From a virus: a stretch of DNA of 64,000 nucleotides. Below are positions 27,301 through 35,646 of this stretch, piece after piece. Each line of letters begins with the position of its first letter. The stretch's first letter is position 1. The notes below the pieces were generated by a model that searched no databases, had not been told where the DNA came from, and saw only the letters and a program-made list of their open reading frames with translations. The stretch spans positions 1-64,000 of the IMG/VR virus record IMGVR_UViG_3300042484_000833. One strand, 5' to 3'. The position numbers and the translations under genes are program-made.

Positions 27301-28565
27301 AATCCGCTGGCACGTAAAGCATATAATCCAAAGTTAGTAGCTGAGTTGGTAATAGAACAGTAGCCGCCAGACTGCGTGTACGTTCCGTTCAACATGAAAA
27401 TCTGGAAACATGATACTAATTGTACATAAGCATCGTTAATAACTCGCCAGCCGGTGCCTCCAAAGCTCAACATGGTAAAGGCGTTGGCCACCATAGATTT
27501 ACCTTGTTCAGGTGCTGCTCCGCTTATTGGATTTTCTGATTCAATCTGATTAGTTGGTGTGTTGGGTGTAACCACTAAACTACCGTCAACTAGTACACCA
27601 CTGGCTCCTAAAAATGATAATAGTGTACAGTTTTGAATATATGGTGACTGACTAATTATAGGTTTAGTGCTTGGTAGGTAAGTGTAACCTACTCGACTGG
27701 TTGTAGTATCCAGTGGATTATCAAATGACACAGCATACGCAAATGAGTAGGCAGGAATACCAGAGCTTAATCCATCTTTAAAAGTTACTTCACCAAAATA
27801 GCAACCGTTGCGCACACGTAACAAATCTCTGTTAGCATTCAACGGACGAATGCTAACTGAACGTAAGCTATCGCCTTTAACTGTTACGTTGTCTGGAACA
27901 ATAATAGGATTATTTTCAACATAGTCGCCTGCTGATACTATAACGTTAATTCTAACACCATTAACAGCACTGCCTGATGTATAAACTAAGCCCGATGCTA
28001 TTTGTAATCCTCGTTTAATTGTCAATACAGGTGCGCTTATACCGTCATTGAGGTCATTACCTTTAGTGGCACTAACGTAAACTCGGTTACTGCCGAATGT
28101 ATCTGAATCTATCCAGCCTAGTTGTCCACTGCCATCTGTCTTTAATATTTGATTTAGTAGTCCTGTAGCAGTTGGCAATGTAAGAGTGTAAGACGATGCT
28201 AAATTATCTGCGGCCTTTATACCTGTGTAGTTTACACCGTTGACCGTTAATTCTTTTAATTGTAATGTACTAGCATTGTCAAGACTAGTATTTTGTGTTA
28301 AACTAATCTGAGTACTAGTTGCTGTAAGTACTGTTGTGCCATCAGCTACGGCTGTAACAGTACCGTCAGTGCCTGTATCACTTACTGTTACGTTTGTATT
28401 TTTTTTGTATATGCTTGCTGTAACGTCGACCACTGTGCCGGCGTCATTCTTCATATAAATCTTAGCGTCTGCTGTGTTTAGACCTAATTCGCCTGCTGAT
28501 AAATCACCCGCTAAAGGTACTTTGTCAGCCACGCTGCTGCGTTTGTGTATAATCTTTGTTGCCAT
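21387..28565 (-). CDS. Giant tail fibre protein (2392 aa) with parallel beta-helix
   Basis: The N-terminus (MATKIIHKRSSVADKVPLAG, DLSAGELGLNTADAKIYMKN) is the attachment motif common to phage fibres. Residues ~155-260 resemble a pectate-lyase-type beta-helix: RVYVSATKGNDLNDGISAPV, VIVSAGDYVENNPIIVPDNV, TVKGDSLRSVSIRPLN. The long middle is made of short Thr/Ser/Gly/Val beta repeats with ITVTSTTEFYYTN-like units, and the C-terminal ~350 residues repeat the NIGSTTSTLAIGTL-type units of the other two giant fibres, ending in a small beta domain. It has the architecture of a proximal long tail fibre (gp34-like), but no specific T4 homology can be claimed. The second-largest gap-free gene pair with the upstream fibre is separated only by a 73-bp leader with two tandem hairpins. 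Confidence 0.7.
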   Translation of the reverse strand: MATKIIHKRSSVADKVPLAGDLSAGELGLNTADAKIYMKNDAGTVVDVTASIYKKNTNVTVSDTGTDGTVTAVADGTTVLTATSTQISLTQNTSLDNASTLQLKELTVNGVNYTGIKAADNLASSYTLTLPTATGLLNQILKTDGSGQLGWIDSDTFGSNRVYVSATKGNDLNDGISAPVLTIKRGLQIASGLVYTSGSAVNGVRINVIVSAGDYVENNPIIVPDNVTVKGDSLRSVSIRPLNANRDLLRVRNGCYFGEVTFKDGLSSGIPAYSFAYAVSFDNPLDTTTSRVGYTYLPSTKPIISQSPYIQNCTLLSFLGASGVLVDGSLVVTPNTPTNQIESENPISGAAPEQGKSMVANAFTMLSFGGTGWRVINDAYVQLVSCFQIFMLNGTYTQSGGYCSITNSATNFGLYALRASGFSPNAFAFDKGYIGTTGTTGSIQTITAFGWTRINGPVEEFVIQIYDPTTNANLTNSYKTALGNYLSVSFNSATAIDIGTDTFTIVAHGLLNQDQISYESNGTTQLGNIFDGDIFYVKKLTNDTFQLYYDNSLTKLVDITFAGVGTQNFIRQDYDMFVNAVTDTHNTFQTLVLAAGSPSGYTFVIGDLVEGTTGGFPSKGYVYSYVSGTRTLTLNINKVTIGLTETRNVFTAASSITQVAGVSVTYTVSTATARTDLYGADFEIAPSLIGGSYTNVVTLPGKEIWFHRPSITNSSSHTWEYAGSGTDYNALPQNGGKTVSAYEQVSEAAGRVYTSGTNELGDFKVGTFITAFNRTGNVTFTNKITVDTLDVLRLGVGGVTVESISVDPELGNDEPGGPKHSRLSTQLATYTYFQTHLGNVLDKSVSTNAIPGSLVQLNSNGQINSDLIPTSRSFTSWSSNGIDSRLIQVDNIPASDILSGDIATENFYQQELTLTGGVVTAPIGSVVIQTTANTATTAITSGINTFTVTHSGAVTLTANTYVLIEGVTPAAYNGVWKINRAAAGTFTVFTNINPGTATVQGTIYYGGASGITKADYTAASAIIVGSVGANFNTPFTASANTLIIGTDRTPSTTNTAVNPSAVTAAASSTNNYFLRISTTGQYLITENTASPIFTNGTISAAFRYNNNAYITSALVHNFITNNEVKISATTSSFSATATITVTSTTEFYYTNTAADSSTSASTTATATLAGASSALTMTGSVASASLTGTITVGDFVFDTAGTIPLGSKITVVNMGVNPRTFTVTFPATSTVASTTTATLKFFTPAVETGSIRTVLTAADNQAQAEFIELRAGIITSVNNLSGLTGGTLYTNGVYYSVPLTNVSGTGVGALADITVAAGAVTGVDIVFGGANYAVGNALSAVSVAGGFGNGTGSGFQILVNAIEKRIYTNLFGGETFVATNGAPDFVEDNAATQLTVTATTTVTATFNAASTGSGGGVDTVLNRITTLALHGFTNGDPVIYSPGTDPAVGGLISGNVYYAKVITTSTIELYNNYSLGTIQVLSSSTGTGHTFTRKTVDIVNNTITVPAHGFTTGDAFQIIGSSLPEQSSVQITSGRHFFVGSITTNSFSIHELRSDALDSTAGVTIGAVDLTATGSGTITFIKNSIKITGVVNTSSQTRGNWNSLVATTIDASNIVSGIIATSRLATGSASSSTFLRGDSIWSTVVQSAALAASSALTLTGSGSSPYYGALTFDVTKVNSTGAVGNYTSPGVASFNTVQFSVGLGSSLGEGQVLIKDNVIDAGTLQTKNLAYVLDSANHTTQPVSVGGTGLVTYTQGDTLYASASATLNKLNIGVANTVMTSSGTAPQWSPGLTIAKSYDATGAAITTSSTAQAFVFDANTKAVSIGSAASSVVIGSNTASEAFTTNVKSYTTGGSAIVTVTANVGLTGVISTVARNGSNVATIATTTNHGLISTDTVTIVCGDAGFNTVNAVVTVTSLTTFTYANTGATVVSTAGTGSVFIGATGMSLGTASTNADTFLMFGSSPIAAGVRTGMLVQGNAFIPAGTTVSGVDAARVYLSSAVTGIITVTTPIAFTDTNTSLGIRTGDQVTVASSGDTNINGTWPVTSASATSTTFSFKITTATTQSNLARVGTIVRESTIVLRNRNITLGSSEASVAPVTSTLKGENAVGTNIAGANIIIQSGANTGNSMAGGSIKFKTPSQGSSGDEQQVMTERMRIDQSGVSNQLDLETSMSTANVFNQIVGTVNFAGSATTLALANSSSSATAINIATNATGGASTLTFGGAVTGNIVKIKSTTAGTVNLTSDVTTGTVNIYTGVTTGTINIGSTTSTLAIGTLSLNGQAYESSSETASIVASAPTVVSTFPIATYRSAKYILQVTCTAGTDSGNYQVSEILTIHNGTTAQMTDYGVVKTGNSLVVFTAAVNGANLELSAQSTAGNTIKVRVVRTLNTI

Positions 28566-28586
28566 TCTGCTATTCCTAAAAAGGTT

Positions 28587-28637
28587 GGGTCAGGTCTTTC
28601 GACGCCCTGCGGGTCAGGTCTAGTTTCCTAGACGCCC
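28587..28637 (-). promoter_or_regulatory. Two tandem GNRA-loop hairpins between giant fibre genes
   Basis: On the minus strand, one base after the stop of the 1802-aa gene, two related hairpins follow in tandem: GGGC-GTCTAG-GAAA-CTAGAC-CTGACCC and GGGC-GTC-GAAA-GAC-CTGACCC. Both have a GAAA tetraloop, an outer GGG/CCC stem and the same asymmetric C/CTGA internal loop. A U-tract (CCTTTTTAGGA) and the ribosome binding site AGGA of the 2392-aa gene follow. Could be a processing, stabilising or protein-binding element, or a weak terminator/attenuator. Structure read directly; function unknown. Confidence 0.6.
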
Positions 28638-28638
28638 T

Positions 28639-31600
28639 TTAATAACTACCACCATCTATCGTATCTGTCCATACTGGAACGTTACTCACGTCCGTTGTTA
28701 AAATTCCATAACTTGTTGTCGCGTTACTTCCTGGAACACTTGCGGCTGTTACTGCTAGTCCGCTAGCATTCTGTCCGTAAATTACACCGTTGGTTGTAAA
28801 ACTACTTTGTCCTGTTCCACCATACTGTACTGCTAAATCAGTTGTTAATGTTAGTACACCAATATTTACCGTGCTGGTTGCACTGCCTAGATTGATTGTG
28901 CTTGCGCCAGCGCCTGCTACGTTTAATGTACCAGTAGTAATGTTATTGAATAAGTTAACTGATCCAGTTGTAACATCGCTGTTCAATGTAACAGCGCCTG
29001 CTGCTGTTCCGGCAATCTTTAAACTGTTACCAGTAAATGCTCCGCCAACTACTGCACCAGTAGTAGCTGTAGTACTGTTACCTAAATTAATAGTACCGCT
29101 ATTAGCAATATTAACTGTGCCAGTTACACTTTGCCAAGCATTAACTGTGCCGCTGGTAACATCGGTTGTTAAATTAATTGTACCTGCTGCAGTCGAACCA
29201 ATTTTAAATATGTTACCAGTAATAGCTGGACCAATTGTTATTGTACTCAATGCCGCTGCACTTGTTCCAATATTAACCGTTGTCGACACACCGAATAGAT
29301 TGCCTGTTAAAATATTTGTGTTGAAAACACTAGCTGTGCCAGTATTTGAACTTACAATACTTGGATTGGTGCCGTTCATATTAAATGTTGCGGCATTAGT
29401 ACCTGTAATCGTTTGATTGCCAATGGTCAATGTGCCAGTAGCAGCGCCCATGGCAATAGTTGTGGCTGCGCCAGCAAAATTAACAGTAGTGGCAGTACTA
29501 TTTAAAATATTAAATGTAGTGGCAGATGTGGTTAGGTCGCCACCGTCAATGTTGGCGTCACCGTCTACATCAAGATTGCTAATTACAGTTAAGTTATCTC
29601 CAACTGTCAAATTCTTAGCAATGCCAACACCGCCTGTAAATTGTGCTGAACCCGAAGCCGCTGTACCTAATGTGTTGTCGGTTGTGTTCTTAACTAATAG
29701 TTTTGGTGTTGCTTCAATTGTAACACTTTCGCTTGTATTAGTTGTTACAGCCGTGATATATGTTTGTGTGTTTTCTTTAATTTGAAAAGCAACGGCTGTA
29801 TTGTCTGGAACGTCCACTGTTGTACTGCCACTAATAGTGTGTGTATCAGCTGTCCTATCGTCACCTAATGTTGTATTTCCTGCAACGTTTAAGTTTTGTC
29901 CAACAAACAAACTTTTAGCAATACCCACGCCACCTGCAAAAGTTGTGCTAGCAACACTAATACTAGACGAGTCTACAGTATTTAAGAATTCATATTTAGG
30001 TATAGTTCCAAACGTTATTAATTCTATACTATTACTAGTATTAATCTTAATATAATTATTGGTATTTTCTTTTATAGTGAAGATATCAGCAACATTATCT
30101 TTTAAATCTACAGTTAATTTGCCATTGATAGTGTTTACACTATCAGTATTAAGCCCTAATCTAGAATTGATATCAACTTCAAAATTATTGAGAACAGATG
30201 TTGTACCAGTATTAGATCCAAATTTGATTATTGTTGCTGCACCGAATGCGTTAATAGTAGTGGCCGATGTATTAGCAAGATTAAATGTTGCTGAACTTAC
30301 CGTTAGGTCGCCGCCATCGATGTTGATATCCCCGTCCACATCAAGGTTGTGATTGATGTTAGTAGTTCCGGTTGACGACCCAATTTCAATAACGGTTGCC
30401 GAGCTAGCAAAATTAACAGTTGTAACGGTATCATTTATCAAATTAAAAGTAGTTTGATTAGTGGTTAAATCTCCTCCTTTAATTTGTAAATCACCATCTA
30501 ATACTACGTTATCATTTTTAATTGTTACTGTGCCAGCGGCGCCTGCTGCTCCAATAGCTATGGTAGTTGCTGCACCGAATGTGTTAACAGTTGTAACGGT
30601 ATCATTTATCAAATTAAAAGTAGTTTGATTAGTGGTTAAATCTCCTCCTTTAACTTGTAAATCACCGTCTAATACTACATTATCATTTTTGATTGTTATT
30701 GTGCCACTGGCACCGGCCGCTCCAATAGCTATGGTAGTTGCTGCACCAAATAGATTGCCTGTTAAAATATTTGTGTTGAAAACACTAGCTGTGCCAGTTG
30801 AACTAGTAACAATACTTGGACTTACTCCGTTCATGTTGAATGAAGTAGCGTTGGTCCCTGTAATGGTTGTATTGCCAATGGTCAATGTGCCAGTAGCAGC
30901 ACCTATACCGATAGTTGTGGCCGCACCGGCAAAATTAACAGTAGTGGCGGTACTATTTAAAATATTAAATGTAGTAGCAGTCGTGGTTAGGTCGCCGCCG
31001 TTTACTTCGACGTCTAATGAAAATGTTACTGGTCCTACAATAGTTTGAGCAGCACTCTGTACTTTGTTTAGATAATTGTTTTGAACATAGACCGCAACAG
31101 CATGTTGAGTTGGCGCTGTGTTGACATCTTGTAAACCGTTACTGGCCAATAAACTTGTATTATCACTAACTTCTCTAAGTTGTACACCAACTGGAATACC
31201 ATTACGTTTAAATGGACCAATTGCTGCCAATCCTTGTAGGTTAATGTTTTCTGCATCAATTGTTACTTCACCAGTGATAGCGTTAACACTGAAGAATTCA
31301 CCAATGCGATAATTTCCAATTTGGTCGCTGGTTACAGTAAAACATTTTCCGTTGTTGATTTCAATACGTTCGTTCGATGGAACAGGTTCACCGCCAAAGA
31401 ACGGTAACGCATTATAAGTAACGCCAGCGCCTACGTATTCCATAGCTGTACTAGCTGTGGACACAGTGGATACGTTATGGAATCTTACATCCGTCAAGGC
31501 CAGCGCATTCTGAATAGGAGGAAACATAGTTACTTCCACTGAGCCGCCGTATGCATCATTTAAAAAGTCAATAACACTTTCTTGAATAGTTGAAATTGTC

Positions 31601-34047
31601 GGGAATACAGTATTTGAAATACCGTACATTGTAGCATCACCGTAGCTGTAATTAGGCAATACTATAAGTTCGGGAACATAGCCAGTTCCATGATCTACAA
31701 CATTTATAATATATTCTAGTAAATCTTCAGCTGTACTTGCTGGTCCATTAGGGTCTACGGGAGATCCTACAGATCCAAAACTTTGTGGCGTAGTGTTTCC
31801 TACACTAGGAGTTACAGTTTGATTTTTGACAATCCTACCAATTATAGTCTGCCAGTACTCGTATGCTGCCTGCGTTTCTTCAATTTGACCGGCAATGACG
31901 CTACCTTCAGCATAAGCCAGTGCAGCATTTCTAGTTTGTCCATTGCCTTCATAGGTTAAATCATATGCTATAGCGTCAATAATATATTCTATATCCCGTT
32001 TACAAGTGGCAACATCATAGGTGAATACTGGAAAATTAACGGTAATCCATGCTTCAATTTCATCTTTAATAAAGTTTTTGTTAGCTACTAATAGTGTAGC
32101 AGCTTCAGTAAATCCTGGCAATCGTGTGGCAGTAAATGGAATATTGATACTAGGTGCTGCCGAAGCACCAAGATTAATAATGTTAACAATGGTGTTGAAC
32201 AAACTAGTAACTCTCGACGTTGCAGTTGCGTTGGCAACCACGCTGGCATTTGCTAGTACATCTGTTTTTGCTTGTTGTATACCAGCAATAGTTTGTGCTT
32301 TTTGTAAGCTAGTTACTTTGCTAGAATAGCTTCTTAAATATGATAGGCCTGCGTAAACACTTTGATGATTACTGTTAAAAACCATATCGCCTAATACTGC
32401 GCTGATGATATAACCCACGTCACGTCGACATTTTTGTTCGTCGTATCTAAAAGTAAATGTAGGAGAACCAGTTGCTGAAATATAATAAGCTGTAGGATCG
32501 TTTCCTAAAAACATTATGCTACCAATTTGAGGTTTATTAGAAATTTCATAAACATCGATGGTTAAATTTTTAGCTAGATTTATAATAGCACCAGCTGTCA
32601 CCGTGGGTGATCCGCCGCCACTAAATGATATGGTTGGCTGAAAGTCATAACCCGAGCCAGCATTATCTACTTGTATCGAAACTACTTTTTGTAAAATTGG
32701 ATCAATAACTGCTGTGGCTGTGGCTGTAATGCCGCCTGGTGTTGTTGGTGACTGTATAGTAACGCTAGGTGCCACAGTATAGCCAGCGCCTTCTTCGCTT
32801 ATGGTGATAGAACCAACTGTTGAGTAATAATCGCTGTTTAATACTCCGGTAGCATACGGAGTAGGATAATAACCGTCAGCTACGAATGCTTTCTCTCCAA
32901 AGTCGCACACGCTGTTTGAAATACTTAGATAACCGCCTTTTGTGGTATAAAATGCTTTACTACAAAATACCGCAAAACAACTAACTAACTGCATGTAACC
33001 AAAATTAGTGATATGGAATCCTATGCCGCCTTGACTAACTTGGGTAAACGCATCGCCTACCATAGATTTGATTGGACTTTGACTATTATATTTGTCGCCG
33101 TCAATCAGCATACCACCACCACCGCCCTCAACATTAATACCATAGCTGTTTACTTGTGTTGGATCAATTTCGTTATCCAACAATGGTCGAGGGCCAGTAA
33201 CCATAGTTCCGTTTGTGTCAGGTTGTTCTGTTTGGAATGGTAGCCATTCAACGCCATTACGCATCCAGGGACCATTGATGTTACTACAGTTTTGTACATA
33301 CGGGCTAGTGTCGACTATAGCATCGCTGTCTATGGCAAATGCATACGCAGGGGCCTGAAGACCTTTAATTACAAGTTGTGCTACGTAGTCAGCACTGTTG
33401 AGATGAAATAAATCAAAACCTTTTTTAACCGTGCCTGTGGCAGACGCACTGGCAATATTTGTTCCAAAATCTCTGTACCTAAAAGTTGTTAAAGTTGGTG
33501 TGTCTATAACATTTGCTGCGGTATCATCGATACTGGGGAAAGTCGCACAGTCAACTCTAACTCTATCTGCCGAAGTTAATCCGTGATTGGTCAGTGTAGT
33601 GACTGTGACATACCCGTCTGTTCTATCAACATTAGTAATTGTATAAGTTATTGGGCCGTTAAGTGGTCTAATAATTGTTGTGCGTAGTGTGTCGCCTACA
33701 ATAGAAACTTTAGGAGGTACACGTATAGGATTGTCTTCTTCATATTCGCCGCTGCGTACATAGATAGTTGTACCTTGTTGTGCCACGGCACATGCGGCCT
33801 TCAGTGTTCGTTTAGCTTGATTAGGGCCTTCACCTAGGCCGTCGTTGGCGTCGTTACCATCTAGGGTAACATACATCACATTTGAGACTGTGGGTCCTGG
33901 AATACCAAATCCTGCTCCAAAAACAAGATTACCGTTGATCAATACGTCACTGGTAGGATTAAACTCTATATTACCATCAGCTTTTTGAAGAATGGTATCG
34001 TCTAAAAAACTTTGGGGATTTACATTATGTCTGCGTAAATATTTCAT
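28639..34047 (-). CDS. Giant tail fibre protein (1802 aa) with parallel beta-helix
   Basis: The N-terminal 150 residues (MKYLRRHNVNPQSFLDDTIL, YVTLDGNDANDGLGEGPNQA, IYVRSGEYEEDNPIRVPPKV, SIVGDTLRTTIIRPLNG) form a beta-helix like that of the 2392-aa fibre. A second region (YTVAPSVTIQSPTTPGG, GSGYDFQPTISFSGGGSPTV) has the GxGY...P.V.I.. repeats common in cyanophage structural proteins; YISAT...CRRDVGYIISAVLGDM and CKRDIEYIIDAIAYDL are paired helical motifs. The C-terminal ~750 residues are repeated units such as TTVNFAGAATTIGIGAATGT and GDLTTNQTTFNLINDTV. It ends with TDVSNVPVWTDTIDGGSY. A long tail fibre subunit is likely. Its DNA contains a 171-bp tandem duplication and blocks shared with the 1794-aa fibre gene. 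Confidence 0.72.
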   Translation of the reverse strand: MKYLRRHNVNPQSFLDDTILQKADGNIEFNPTSDVLINGNLVFGAGFGIPGPTVSNVMYVTLDGNDANDGLGEGPNQAKRTLKAACAVAQQGTTIYVRSGEYEEDNPIRVPPKVSIVGDTLRTTIIRPLNGPITYTITNVDRTDGYVTVTTLTNHGLTSADRVRVDCATFPSIDDTAANVIDTPTLTTFRYRDFGTNIASASATGTVKKGFDLFHLNSADYVAQLVIKGLQAPAYAFAIDSDAIVDTSPYVQNCSNINGPWMRNGVEWLPFQTEQPDTNGTMVTGPRPLLDNEIDPTQVNSYGINVEGGGGGMLIDGDKYNSQSPIKSMVGDAFTQVSQGGIGFHITNFGYMQLVSCFAVFCSKAFYTTKGGYLSISNSVCDFGEKAFVADGYYPTPYATGVLNSDYYSTVGSITISEEGAGYTVAPSVTIQSPTTPGGITATATAVIDPILQKVVSIQVDNAGSGYDFQPTISFSGGGSPTVTAGAIINLAKNLTIDVYEISNKPQIGSIMFLGNDPTAYYISATGSPTFTFRYDEQKCRRDVGYIISAVLGDMVFNSNHQSVYAGLSYLRSYSSKVTSLQKAQTIAGIQQAKTDVLANASVVANATATSRVTSLFNTIVNIINLGASAAPSINIPFTATRLPGFTEAATLLVANKNFIKDEIEAWITVNFPVFTYDVATCKRDIEYIIDAIAYDLTYEGNGQTRNAALAYAEGSVIAGQIEETQAAYEYWQTIIGRIVKNQTVTPSVGNTTPQSFGSVGSPVDPNGPASTAEDLLEYIINVVDHGTGYVPELIVLPNYSYGDATMYGISNTVFPTISTIQESVIDFLNDAYGGSVEVTMFPPIQNALALTDVRFHNVSTVSTASTAMEYVGAGVTYNALPFFGGEPVPSNERIEINNGKCFTVTSDQIGNYRIGEFFSVNAITGEVTIDAENINLQGLAAIGPFKRNGIPVGVQLREVSDNTSLLASNGLQDVNTAPTQHAVAVYVQNNYLNKVQSAAQTIVGPVTFSLDVEVNGGDLTTTATTFNILNSTATTVNFAGAATTIGIGAATGTLTIGNTTITGTNATSFNMNGVSPSIVTSSTGTASVFNTNILTGNLFGAATTIAIGAAGASGTITIKNDNVVLDGDLQVKGGDLTTNQTTFNLINDTVTTVNTFGAATTIAIGAAGAAGTVTIKNDNVVLDGDLQIKGGDLTTNQTTFNLINDTVTTVNFASSATVIEIGSSTGTTNINHNLDVDGDINIDGGDLTVSSATFNLANTSATTINAFGAATIIKFGSNTGTTSVLNNFEVDINSRLGLNTDSVNTINGKLTVDLKDNVADIFTIKENTNNYIKINTSNSIELITFGTIPKYEFLNTVDSSSISVASTTFAGGVGIAKSLFVGQNLNVAGNTTLGDDRTADTHTISGSTTVDVPDNTAVAFQIKENTQTYITAVTTNTSESVTIEATPKLLVKNTTDNTLGTAASGSAQFTGGVGIAKNLTVGDNLTVISNLDVDGDANIDGGDLTTSATTFNILNSTATTVNFAGAATTIAMGAATGTLTIGNQTITGTNAATFNMNGTNPSIVSSNTGTASVFNTNILTGNLFGVSTTVNIGTSAAALSTITIGPAITGNIFKIGSTAAGTINLTTDVTSGTVNAWQSVTGTVNIANSGTINLGNSTTATTGAVVGGAFTGNSLKIAGTAAGAVTLNSDVTTGSVNLFNNITTGTLNVAGAGASTINLGSATSTVNIGVLTLTTDLAVQYGGTGQSSFTTNGVIYGQNASGLAVTAASVPGSNATTSYGILTTDVSNVPVWTDTIDGGSY
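30413..30653. repeat. 171-bp tandem repeat in the 1802-aa fibre gene
   Basis: The 70 bases at 30413-30482 recur identically at 30584-30653, an offset of 171 bp (57 codons); the bases between are also highly similar. The protein unit is GGDLTTNQTTFNLINDTVTT followed by a GAATTIAIGAAGAAG stretch. In-frame expansion or loss would lengthen or shorten the fibre. Confidence 0.8.
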
Positions 34048-34049
34048 AA

Positions 34050-34361
34050 TTAGATAACCACATAACTTGCTGTTACACTGACCATGTTAAGAGTTGTTGT
34101 TAGAGCATAAATTCTATCACCTGGGCTTAACACCAATCGTTCAGTACTGAAAATAAATGTATCACTTGGATCAACTGGAGCTTGGTCTACAATTTTATTT
34201 GTGTTTGTTGGGGTTCCACCACTGGCTACTACATGCACATCAATATTTTCTATTGAGGTGTTTAAATTACAAAACATTATTACAGTTATTGCCGAATCTG
34301 TAGTAAGATTAGGTGTAATAGCTATTGCTGAAGTTCCGAGTAGTGTGCTTAAAATTGCCAT
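34050..34361 (-). CDS. Small virion protein, unknown (MAILSTLLGTSAIA...)
   Basis: A 103-aa protein, mostly beta strands: MAILSTLLGTSAIAITPNLT, TVIMFCNLNTSIENIDVHVV, DTFIFSTERLVLSPGDRIYA, LNMVSVTASYVVI. The layout (LSPGDRIYA followed by a strand with VSVTAS) is that of a small structural protein seen beside fibre genes in marine T4-like phages, often as several copies per virion. Only 2 bases separate it from the 1802-aa fibre gene, so they share an mRNA. No enzymatic motif. Confidence 0.6.
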   Translation of the reverse strand: MAILSTLLGTSAIAITPNLTTDSAITVIMFCNLNTSIENIDVHVVASGGTPTNTNKIVDQAPVDPSDTFIFSTERLVLSPGDRIYALTTTLNMVSVTASYVVI

Positions 34362-34370
34362 TTCGTATCC

Positions 34371-35624
34371 TTAAAGTATTAACGAGTACAGAAATGCTTT
34401 AGTTTTACTGATTAATTCATCGCCGGTTCCTAAAGTATTTACAAAATATAATCCTGTGCCGCCAGTGCCTACCACATCACGAGAATACAATTTTACGTAT
34501 CCTAATGGAGTAGACGGTGTAGAAAGTAAAGACCTATTGGCAATGTTTAACACTCCGCCTCTTGGATCAGCACCGTCTCCTAATAACACATTTTCTGTCG
34601 ATATATTAAAAATATTATTATTTTGAATTCTGATATTGTTTACTGTTAGTCCGCTTGAATTAATTACCGCTCGCTCAGTCCCATCAACTTCAAAAGTTAT
34701 TTCACTAACTCCGCTAGTGTCGAAATCGTAGGCTTGTACTTTGGTATCGTTTTCTAAAATTCTGTTAATCGTTGCTAAAGAAGCAACATTGGCAGCATAA
34801 TCTGCCACTGCTTTCATGTTTGGAATATTGTCGTCGTCGAGTATGGCATCCGGTCTTACCGTTCCAGTTGCCACAGTTGTGGGTAAATTGATACCAGTGT
34901 TGGCATAAGTGAAGCTTGAACCTACCGCAGAAATAATTGTGATAAAAGAACCGTTAAATGTTGCATTGGTGCCACAAGTGACAAATACTCGTTGCCCTGC
35001 CGTAAATGCTGGACTAGGCGCACTAGTTAACGTAACTGTTGCTACGTTGGTTGTTCGTGACACACTGGCAATATTATAACTAGTAACTAAGGCTGTGTAA
35101 TCAAGAATCTGATTCTCGTAGCTACTTGTTCCTGATACAGTTATAACACCGTTACCTTGAGTAATCAACGCAAGGTCACCGCCTAGAGTATTAACAGTGT
35201 TTGTAACAATGGCTCTTAGATTTTCGTTAGCATCTTTAAAAATAAAACTACCGTGAAAATTATTATCTGGTTCGCCAATCAATACGCCTGTCGGATCATA
35301 ACTGTCTACGCTTTCATCCCAAATGGCAAACGCATTTGGTCTAATTCCTCTATCAATTTCTATACCAGCTCGAGTACCTGCTGTTGCCACACCTGGATTT
35401 AGTTCTCCTTGGTTTACAACAATTACTGGATCGACAACAGTTAAAGTCTCCGAAGACACAGTTGTGGTATTACCCATGACCAATAGGTCACCTGTAATAG
35501 TAACCTTGCCCTGGAATCCAGTTATTCCGTTAGGGTTTGTATCTAGATAGATATACCCTTCACTGGATTCGGATCCTACAACTATCTTGTAGTCACCGTC
35601 TTGGACTCTAACTATTTTTGACAT
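34371..35624 (-). CDS. Fibre/structural protein with ITGDLLVMGNTTTVSSETLTV motif
   Basis: A 417-aa protein. Residues ~40-70 carry TGDLLVMGNTTTVSSETLT with VVDPVIVVNQG, a motif repeated in T4-like fibre proteins and also in the 1794-aa fibre (SGDLIVNGTTTTVNSTIVSV). AGTRAGIEIDRGIRPNAFAI and WDESVDS follow, typical of cyanophage structural proteins annotated as fibre or baseplate-associated. Around 195-265 it has a NVATVTLTSAPSPAFTAGQR beta unit of the kind also found in the giant fibres. Likely a fibre base or connector subunit. Position at the head of the fibre cluster supports this. Confidence 0.65.
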   Translation of the reverse strand: MSKIVRVQDGDYKIVVGSESSEGYIYLDTNPNGITGFQGKVTITGDLLVMGNTTTVSSETLTVVDPVIVVNQGELNPGVATAGTRAGIEIDRGIRPNAFAIWDESVDSYDPTGVLIGEPDNNFHGSFIFKDANENLRAIVTNTVNTLGGDLALITQGNGVITVSGTSSYENQILDYTALVTSYNIASVSRTTNVATVTLTSAPSPAFTAGQRVFVTCGTNATFNGSFITIISAVGSSFTYANTGINLPTTVATGTVRPDAILDDDNIPNMKAVADYAANVASLATINRILENDTKVQAYDFDTSGVSEITFEVDGTERAVINSSGLTVNNIRIQNNNIFNISTENVLLGDGADPRGGVLNIANRSLLSTPSTPLGYVKLYSRDVVGTGGTGLYFVNTLGTGDELISKTKAFLYSLIL

Positions 35625-35646
35625 TATCTATTTTTCCAATATACTA

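Noticed and set aside
28587-28637. Hammerhead ribozyme, suggested by CTGA, GAAA and GTC elements
   Set aside because: The required CUGAUGA...GAAA core order and third stem are absent; two simple hairpins explain the bases better.
28790-31048. Long plus-strand open frames antisense to the fibre gene
   Set aside because: Low-complexity Val/Ala/Pro frames that arise from the Thr/Ala/Gly-rich repeats on the other strand; no ribosome binding sites.
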